From Nocardiopsis ansamitocini (GTDB lineage: Bacteria; Actinomycetota; Actinomycetes; Streptosporangiales; Streptosporangiaceae): 64,000 bases of DNA. Location of the stretch: assembly GCF_030268225.1 (NCBI RefSeq), contig NZ_BSQG01000007.1, forward strand, positions 1 to 64,000, in the 5' to 3' direction. The notes below the pieces were generated by a model. The model did not search any database and was not told the origin of the DNA. It saw only the letters and a program-made list of their open reading frames with translations. The translations under genes were made by a program, and so were the position numbers. Shown piece after piece: positions 59,224-64,000 of the stretch (the stretch's first letter is position 1; the number at the start of each line of letters is the position of its first letter).

Positions 59224-61092
59224 ATGAACGCACCACCCCCCGACGAGGGAGTGATCGTGGCGATCGACCTGCGCGGCATCCAGGATTTCGTGTACGGGAG
59301 CCCTCGCCTCCTCGACGCGATCGGCCGCGCGGTACTCGTCGCCAACCTCACCCGCACCCGGGAACCCGAGCCCGATGAGACCGGCACCCCCAGGCGCTTC
59401 TCCCCCGACATCCGGTCGTTGCTCCCCGACGACCACACCGTGCTCCGCGACGCCGGGGGCACACTCATCGTGGACCTGCCCGGTCCCGGCCGCGAGAACG
59501 CCCGCCGGTTCACCGCCCGCTACACCCGGCTGCTGCGCGACATCACCGCGCAGCTCTCGCCGGTGGTGGTGCACATCGGCTACGGCGGACCGGAGGACCA
59601 CCACGCCGATCGCCGGGCCGCGGCGGCCGTGGTCAACGACCGGTTCCAGGCCGCGCGGCTCACCGCGCCGCTGCACCTGGCAGTGTCCGGCCTGGGTGTC
59701 ACCGCGCCCTGCGACGTGACCGGGCGCCCGGCGGGTGGTGTGGACCGCAGCCGTGAACACGGCATCAAGAGCGAGCACAACGCCAACGCCAAGAGGCGAC
59801 TCGACGACGCGGTGGAGGGCGAGCACCTTGCCCGGCTCGGCACCGTGCACGAGCGCGTCTCCCACGACGTCGCGGTGGCCCGGGGGCTGGGCCGCGACTG
59901 GCACCGCTCCTACGAGTCGACGTGGCTGGGCGGCGACACCCGGTTGCGGCTGCCCACCGAGGTGGACCACCTCGGACGCTCGATCGGAGACGTCAGCAGC
60001 CTGGCCGTCCTCCACTTGGACTTCAACGGGCTGGGCGACCTCCTCCAGCGGTTCCGTGCCGAGCTGGGCGGGAGGACCGACCCCGCCGTCGACACCGCGT
60101 TCGAGCTGAAGAAGGTCTCCGACGACATCGCCCGCCTCACCGAGGGGCTGGCCACCGCGCTGATCCGCGCCGTGTCCGGCGCGATCACCAAGGAGAACGG
60201 CAAACCCGTGCTGATCGGCCGGTGCGGGAACCGTTTCGTCCCGCACCACATCAAGGACACAACGCCCTCGGTCTCCGTGCGCCCCACCGTCGTGGCCGGC
60301 GACGACCCCATCAAGGACATAACGACCTCGGTCCCCGTGCGCCCCATCGTCGTGGCCGGCGACGACCTCACCGTCATGTGCGACGCCCGCCTCGCCTGGA
60401 GCGTGGCCCGCTTCGCCATCGAGTGGTTGGACGCCGACCCCGCCGCCCTCGCCGAGAACGACCCCCGCTACGGCATGGCCGATCGCATCGGGCAGGTGTG
60501 GGAACGTGTCGTGCCCCTGACCGGGGTCCGTACCGGAGTGCCCACGGTGGGTATCGGCATCGCGGTGCAGCCGGTGGGCGCGCCCATGTCGGTGGGCTAC
60601 AAGGTGTGCGAGACGATGTGCCGTCTCGCCAAGGACCACAAGGGCAAAAATGAGAAAAATGACCGTCCTGGCTCGACGAATGGCGCCCCGAAACAGCCCG
60701 TCGTCGACCATTTGATCGCCTGGTCGCTGCGCTTCGACGACCCCCAGCGGATCGCCGAGCGGATGACCGCCGACCGCGACACCCGCACCGCCCAACCCAT
60801 GACCGGCGCGGACTTTCGCGTGTTCCTGCACGAGTACCTCGACGGCGGCGCGCGCAGTCTGCGCCGGGGGGAGCTCGCCGAACAGCGGTCCTGGCTGCTG
60901 TCGTCGCTCAAGCCGCTGCTCCTCGCCGGGGGCGACCTCGAACCGGAGAAGAGGCGCAGGCGGGACCGGGGACTGCCCGCCGACCTGCCCGAATCGCTTC
61001 CCGGGGCGCTGCTGGACGCGCTGGCCCTGCTGGACCTGCACATGGACCTTCCCCTGGCCGAGGCCCGGAGCACGAGCCCGGAGGCGACGTGA
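59224..61092 (+). CDS. cas10: Cas10-like protein without HD domain (type III-D-like)
   Basis: A 622-residue protein with the Cas10 palm layout. Residues ~10-40 (AIDLRGIQDFVYGSPRLLD) match the first palm fold, LHLDFNGLG (264-271) the nucleotide-binding strand of the second, followed by AGDD where most have GGDD. GVPTVGIGIAVQ and MCRLAK fit the segments after it. No HD nuclease motif is present at the N-terminus, which starts directly at the palm, as in subtype III-D. The palm motif is doubled (358-361 and 378-381) by a 20-residue in-frame duplication. So cyclic-oligoadenylate synthesis is possible but uncertain. Start: ATG 59224 with GAGAAGGAG. Its stop overlaps the next gene. Confidence 0.75.
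   Translation: MNAPPPDEGVIVAIDLRGIQDFVYGSPRLLDAIGRAVLVANLTRTREPEPDETGTPRRFSPDIRSLLPDDHTVLRDAGGTLIVDLPGPGRENARRFTARYTRLLRDITAQLSPVVVHIGYGGPEDHHADRRAAAAVVNDRFQAARLTAPLHLAVSGLGVTAPCDVTGRPAGGVDRSREHGIKSEHNANAKRRLDDAVEGEHLARLGTVHERVSHDVAVARGLGRDWHRSYESTWLGGDTRLRLPTEVDHLGRSIGDVSSLAVLHLDFNGLGDLLQRFRAELGGRTDPAVDTAFELKKVSDDIARLTEGLATALIRAVSGAITKENGKPVLIGRCGNRFVPHHIKDTTPSVSVRPTVVAGDDPIKDITTSVPVRPIVVAGDDLTVMCDARLAWSVARFAIEWLDADPAALAENDPRYGMADRIGQVWERVVPLTGVRTGVPTVGIGIAVQPVGAPMSVGYKVCETMCRLAKDHKGKNEKNDRPGSTNGAPKQPVVDHLIAWSLRFDDPQRIAERMTADRDTRTAQPMTGADFRVFLHEYLDGGARSLRRGELAEQRSWLLSSLKPLLLAGGDLEPEKRRRRDRGLPADLPESLPGALLDALALLDLHMDLPLAEARSTSPEAT
60250..60369 (+). repeat. 60-bp tandem duplication inside the Cas10-like gene
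   Basis: 60250-60309 and 60310-60369 are adjacent 60-bp units with 55 of 60 bases identical. Each unit encodes 20 residues ending in VVAGDD plus one residue (positions 343-362 and 363-382), so two copies of the palm metal motif lie 20 residues apart. Mismatches: three are in the second or first codon position and change residues, so the copies have begun to diverge. Confidence 0.92.
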
Positions 61093-61760
61093 GCGACACA
61101 CCCACCCACCTGGTCATCGATCTGGTGTCACCCGCCCTGTTCGTCGGGCACAGCGCCACCGGGACCCACGCCCACACCGACGTCGTCACCGACGCCCACG
61201 GTCTGCCGCACCTGCCCCGGCAACGGGTCCTGGCGCTGCTGCGCATGGGTGCGGTCAGCGCCGCCCTCGCGGACGGGTCGCTGCTGGCTCCGGCGCACCG
61301 CCTGTTCGGTACGGCACGCTCCAACAAGGAGGACCGTGCGCTGCGGTTGCGCGACGCCGTCCTGGACGACTCCGTGCGCGCCGCCGTCGCCCTCGCCCTG
61401 GAGAACAGGGCAGAGGCCGCTCGTCTGCCGCTCCTGGCGGCGGTCACCGACGGATTCACCTGCCTGGAGAGCGGAATCGAGGTGGACCAGCACGGCGCAC
61501 CGGTCCCGGGCCGACTGCGCACCGTGCGCGCCCTGCTGCCCGGTATGTGCCTGGCCACCCCCTTGTCATGGACGCGTGAGCCGACCGAGGACGAGGTGCG
61601 CTGCCTGGCCCGTGCCGCGCTCGCCTTCACCCAGGCCGGCCTGCGCACGAGCCGGGGGCGGGGCCGGGTGGACGCCCGGCTCGCCAAGGGCCGCGACGAC
61701 TCCGAGCGCAACACCCGAACCCTGGCCTGGGCCGGTCTTGCCCGAGAGGAGACCCCATGA
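61089..61760 (+). CDS. RAMP superfamily (Cas7-like) protein
   Basis: A 223-residue protein with the RAMP fold traits of Cas7-like crRNA-binding subunits. LVIDLVSPALFVGH begins a ferredoxin-like strand-helix; Asp31 and Asp35 in HTDVVTDAHGLPHLP and Arg52 (PRQRVLALLR) mimic the Csm3-type active-site loop and the small-RNA backbone contact; SRGRGRVDARL near residue 200 is the Gly-rich loop. It lacks thumb insertions, being short. GTG 61089 overlaps the Cas10-like stop; GGAGG precedes it. Confidence 0.65.
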   Translation: MSDTPTHLVIDLVSPALFVGHSATGTHAHTDVVTDAHGLPHLPRQRVLALLRMGAVSAALADGSLLAPAHRLFGTARSNKEDRALRLRDAVLDDSVRAAVALALENRAEAARLPLLAAVTDGFTCLESGIEVDQHGAPVPGRLRTVRALLPGMCLATPLSWTREPTEDEVRCLARAALAFTQAGLRTSRGRGRVDARLAKGRDDSERNTRTLAWAGLAREETP

Positions 61761-63634
61761 CATCGACACCGTCCGTCGGCTACCTGCCGCTGCGCATCCT
61801 GCTCACCGAGTCCCTGGTCGTGCGCACCCGGTTCGATCCGATGAGCATCACCACCGACACCGTCATCAGCGGCCGTGCCCAGCGCGGGATGCTGGCCGCC
61901 GCGCTGCCGAGAAACCGGCATGACGAACTGATCGACGCCTGGATCGCCCGGGGCGAGGCCATCCGCTTCGCCCCCGCCTTCCCCCGGCTGGAAGCGGCCG
62001 AGAAACAACCCGTCGCCACGGTCCCGGCCCCGTTGTCGCTCTCCGGGGAGAAGAAGCCGGAGGACACCGACAAGCGCGCGCTCGTGGACCGACTCGTCCA
62101 GGAGCCCGGTGCTTCCGCCGTCCCGCTGCGCGCGCTCACCGGGACGATCACCCCCGACTTCCGCCACCTCGTCACCCCCATGACCAGCACCGAGCAGTAC
62201 CTGGGGGTGGAGCGCACCGGACAACTCCAGCCCGGTGTCCCGTTCATCACCACCAGCCTCGACCCCGGCCAGGTGTTCGAGGCCCGTTGGCGGCTCTCCG
62301 CCGGGAGCCCGGACGAACTGGAAGCACTGGCCGGGGACATCCTCGGCGTTCTCGCCGGGCGCGAGGGGCGCCTCTCCCTCGGTTCGGGCGGCACCCGCGC
62401 GCACGGCGGCGGGGTGCGCGTCACCTGTGCCGCGCCATCCGGCACGGGGCATACGGTCATGGACCGAACCAGCCACGCCCGAACGGTCTGGCGAGCGGGA
62501 ACCGATCGCTTCCTCGTGCTGCTCGCGCCCGCCCTGCTCACCGACGGCGCGGGGGTCCACAACCCCCTCGTCTTCGCCAAGCACGCACTGGAGGTCGTGC
62601 GGAGCCTGTTGGGCCGGGAACGGGAAGCCGTCGTGCCTGTGGGCTCCTACGTCGAACCGCGGATCGTCGGCGCCTACCACCGTCTCTACCACGGCCCGAT
62701 GGCCGAGCGCCGGGCCGCGGCCCCGGGGTCGGTCCTGAGGCTGCGAGCCTGCCGCGACATCGGTATCTCCGAGATCCGCGCGCTGGAGGACATCCAACTC
62801 GGCGAGCGCGCCGTCGACGGCTTCGGGGCCTTCGTCCTGCTTCCGCCACCCCACGACGAGGCGGTTCTCAAGGCCAACCGCAAGCCCGTACCCGCGTGTG
62901 AGCAAGCACCGCGCGGCGCCTCGCCGCGTCGCCGCGTCCTGCTGGCCGACGGGACCGGCGTCGACGTCGAGGAGGACATCGCCGACGGCACGGCTTTGCG
63001 GCCCGGAAGCGGTACGCCACTGTCCACTCTTTACGACGCGATGCTGTGGCAGGCGGTGGCCGAGCCGGTCCGCGCCCGCGCCCGCGATCTCGCGGCCGGC
63101 ATGGTCGGCACCCTCACCCCCAGCCTGCTGGGCCGGCTGCGCGAGATCGCCGCTGCCCCGGTCGCTCCTGAGGGGAACGAAGACGCCGCGCGCACGACCC
63201 TGAAGCGCCTGGCCCTGGCGGTCACCTCCGACAAACCCGAGGCGAGCCTCGGTGCCGTCAGCCCCTTCAAGCCGTTCACCAGTTCGGCGCTGGCCGCCGT
63301 CGAGACCGCGAAGGTCACCCTCTACAAGGAAAAGACCTCTGTCCAGAACTGGCTTTGCCAGACAGCGAAGGACCCCGCAGCCTCGTGGACGAACAACAAG
63401 GCGCAAGGAACCGAGCTCGCGAAGGCGATCAACACGGTGGACCTCGCGGGTGGTTCCGTCCGGGACGCGTCCGGAGAGTTGTCCACCGCCGCTCAGAAGT
63501 GGCTCAGCGATCCGGCCGTGCTCGCCCGGCTCTCCCTGCTGTTGATCACCACCTGGCTGGCCGAACGCACCCGGATCGCCCACCAGAACGAGACCGAGCG
63601 GGCCGACCGCGCCGAATCGGGGGAGAGGTCCTGA
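61757..63634 (+). CDS. csx10: Csx10-like large RAMP protein
   Basis: A 625-residue protein with two RAMP-like halves. N-terminal PLRILLTESLVVRTRFDP and TDTVISGRAQRGMLAAAL (~33-50) match the Csx10/Cas5-type start (PGS-x-lRGalA). LGSGGTRAHGGG at 209-218 is the first Gly-rich loop; a second half ends with the DGFGAFVLL motif (355-360). A ~270-residue C-terminal region follows (RQRP- and Ala-rich helices), which I could not assign. Csx10 is the Cas5-like marker of subtype III-D. ATG 61757 overlaps the preceding stop; GAGAGGAG precedes it. Confidence 0.65.
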   Translation: MTSTPSVGYLPLRILLTESLVVRTRFDPMSITTDTVISGRAQRGMLAAALPRNRHDELIDAWIARGEAIRFAPAFPRLEAAEKQPVATVPAPLSLSGEKKPEDTDKRALVDRLVQEPGASAVPLRALTGTITPDFRHLVTPMTSTEQYLGVERTGQLQPGVPFITTSLDPGQVFEARWRLSAGSPDELEALAGDILGVLAGREGRLSLGSGGTRAHGGGVRVTCAAPSGTGHTVMDRTSHARTVWRAGTDRFLVLLAPALLTDGAGVHNPLVFAKHALEVVRSLLGREREAVVPVGSYVEPRIVGAYHRLYHGPMAERRAAAPGSVLRLRACRDIGISEIRALEDIQLGERAVDGFGAFVLLPPPHDEAVLKANRKPVPACEQAPRGASPRRRVLLADGTGVDVEEDIADGTALRPGSGTPLSTLYDAMLWQAVAEPVRARARDLAAGMVGTLTPSLLGRLREIAAAPVAPEGNEDAARTTLKRLALAVTSDKPEASLGAVSPFKPFTSSALAAVETAKVTLYKEKTSVQNWLCQTAKDPAASWTNNKAQGTELAKAINTVDLAGGSVRDASGELSTAAQKWLSDPAVLARLSLLLITTWLAERTRIAHQNETERADRAESGERS

Positions 63635-64000
63635 TGTCCACGACAAAGAACAGCGAAGACACGACCCAGGGGGTGCCCGGCCTCGCCGCCGGGGCGATCC
63701 GCGAGACCGCCCTTGTGTGGGAGGTCGCCGTGCGGCTGCGGCTGCTGGGCGACACCCACGTCGGCGCCGCCCTGGACACCCCGCGCCACGCCGCCGAGAG
63801 CGACGTCGCCGGGCTCGTCGATCGCGACCCCGTCTCGGGGGTCCCGCGCCTGCGCGCCACCACCCTGGCCGGGTTGCTGCGCCACCACCTCACCGCACGG
63901 CTGGGCGGCCTCGACGCGCCCACCGGCCCCGACGACCCGGTACCCCGGGGCGCCGATGTCCTGTTCGGGAAGCCGAGCGTTCCCAGGGAACCGAACGAAC
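63634..64000 (+). CDS. RAMP superfamily (Cas7/Csm3-like) protein, 5' part
   Basis: The first 122 codons of a Cas7-like protein, cut by the window end. VRLRLLGDTHVGAALD, SDVAGLVDRDPVSGVPRLR and TTLAGLLRHHLTARL follow the Csm3-type arrangement in which Asp residues (57, 63, 65) precede the Pro-X-Arg loop and a helix with Arg83; VLFGKP is the family's LFG motif. The ATG overlaps the preceding stop by one base (TGATG). The remainder, and any further csm/csx genes, lie outside the window. Confidence 0.7.
   Translation, partial: MSTTKNSEDTTQGVPGLAAGAIRETALVWEVAVRLRLLGDTHVGAALDTPRHAAESDVAGLVDRDPVSGVPRLRATTLAGLLRHHLTARLGGLDAPTGPDDPVPRGADVLFGKPSVPREPNE

Overview
The window is high-GC, densely packed DNA from a filamentous actinomycete. 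It encodes RbpA, WhiA, SteA/SteB, an RNHCP protein, a TlyA-NadK-RecN block and an actinobacterial-type hut cluster. A perfect CelR/CebR-type box (TGGGAGCGCTCCCA) and the gene content fit a Nocardiopsaceae member such as Thermobifida or a relative. The genus is inference only.

Layout: 1-59 is the 3' end of a 5S rRNA, so a ribosomal operon lies to the left. 399-5143 holds an Arg/Gly/Asp-rich TPR protein, an RNHCP protein, a Nudix hydrolase, a tandem GNAT protein and a B3/B4-domain protein. 5140-7537 (minus) holds a cupin XRE regulator coupled to the B3/B4 gene, then an SDR and an MBL hydrolase coupled to each other. 7754-10889 holds an SSB-like protein and a minus-strand run of SCP2, DUF1015 and HAD-IIA genes. 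11127-22119 is a plus-strand run: phasin-like protein, small protein, tlyA, nadK, recN, steA, steB, a MraY-like enzyme, a MurJ-like flippase and a GT4 glycosyltransferase, linking DNA repair with envelope and division functions.

22175-31143: a yybP-ykoY-type manganese riboswitch precedes a TerC-family exporter. uvrA follows with a probable SOS box, then an RDD protein, a Rieske lipoprotein with an operator-like dyad and a 26-bp tandem repeat, MscS and uvrC. 31133-38918 is the classic rapZ-yvcK-whiA-gap-pgk-tpiA-secG-rbpA block; a DasR-like box lies upstream of gap.

38979-52853: an IclR regulator is divergent from a VOC dioxygenase/esterase pair (MhqO/MhqD-like). A degenerate stretch follows with a palindrome and a gene remnant. 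Next is a complete histidine-degradation cluster (hutH, hutU, M20 hydrolase, hutF, hutI), in which the M20 enzyme probably replaces the N-formylglutamate deformylase. An unknown membrane-anchored protein, an ACT-GNAT acetyltransferase and an APC permease close the section.

53153-58739 holds a MerR-like regulator, a small zinc-ribbon-like protein, two DoxX paralogues, a TFIIB-type zinc-ribbon protein and a DUF485/ActP-like symporter pair. 59224-64000 is the most unusual part: four overlapping genes starting with a Cas10-like protein that has no HD domain, followed by RAMP (Cas7/Csx10-like) proteins. This looks like a type III-D-like effector module, cut by the window end. No CRISPR array or adaptation gene is visible. 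The Cas10-like palm carries an in-frame 60-bp tandem duplication that doubles its AGDD motif.
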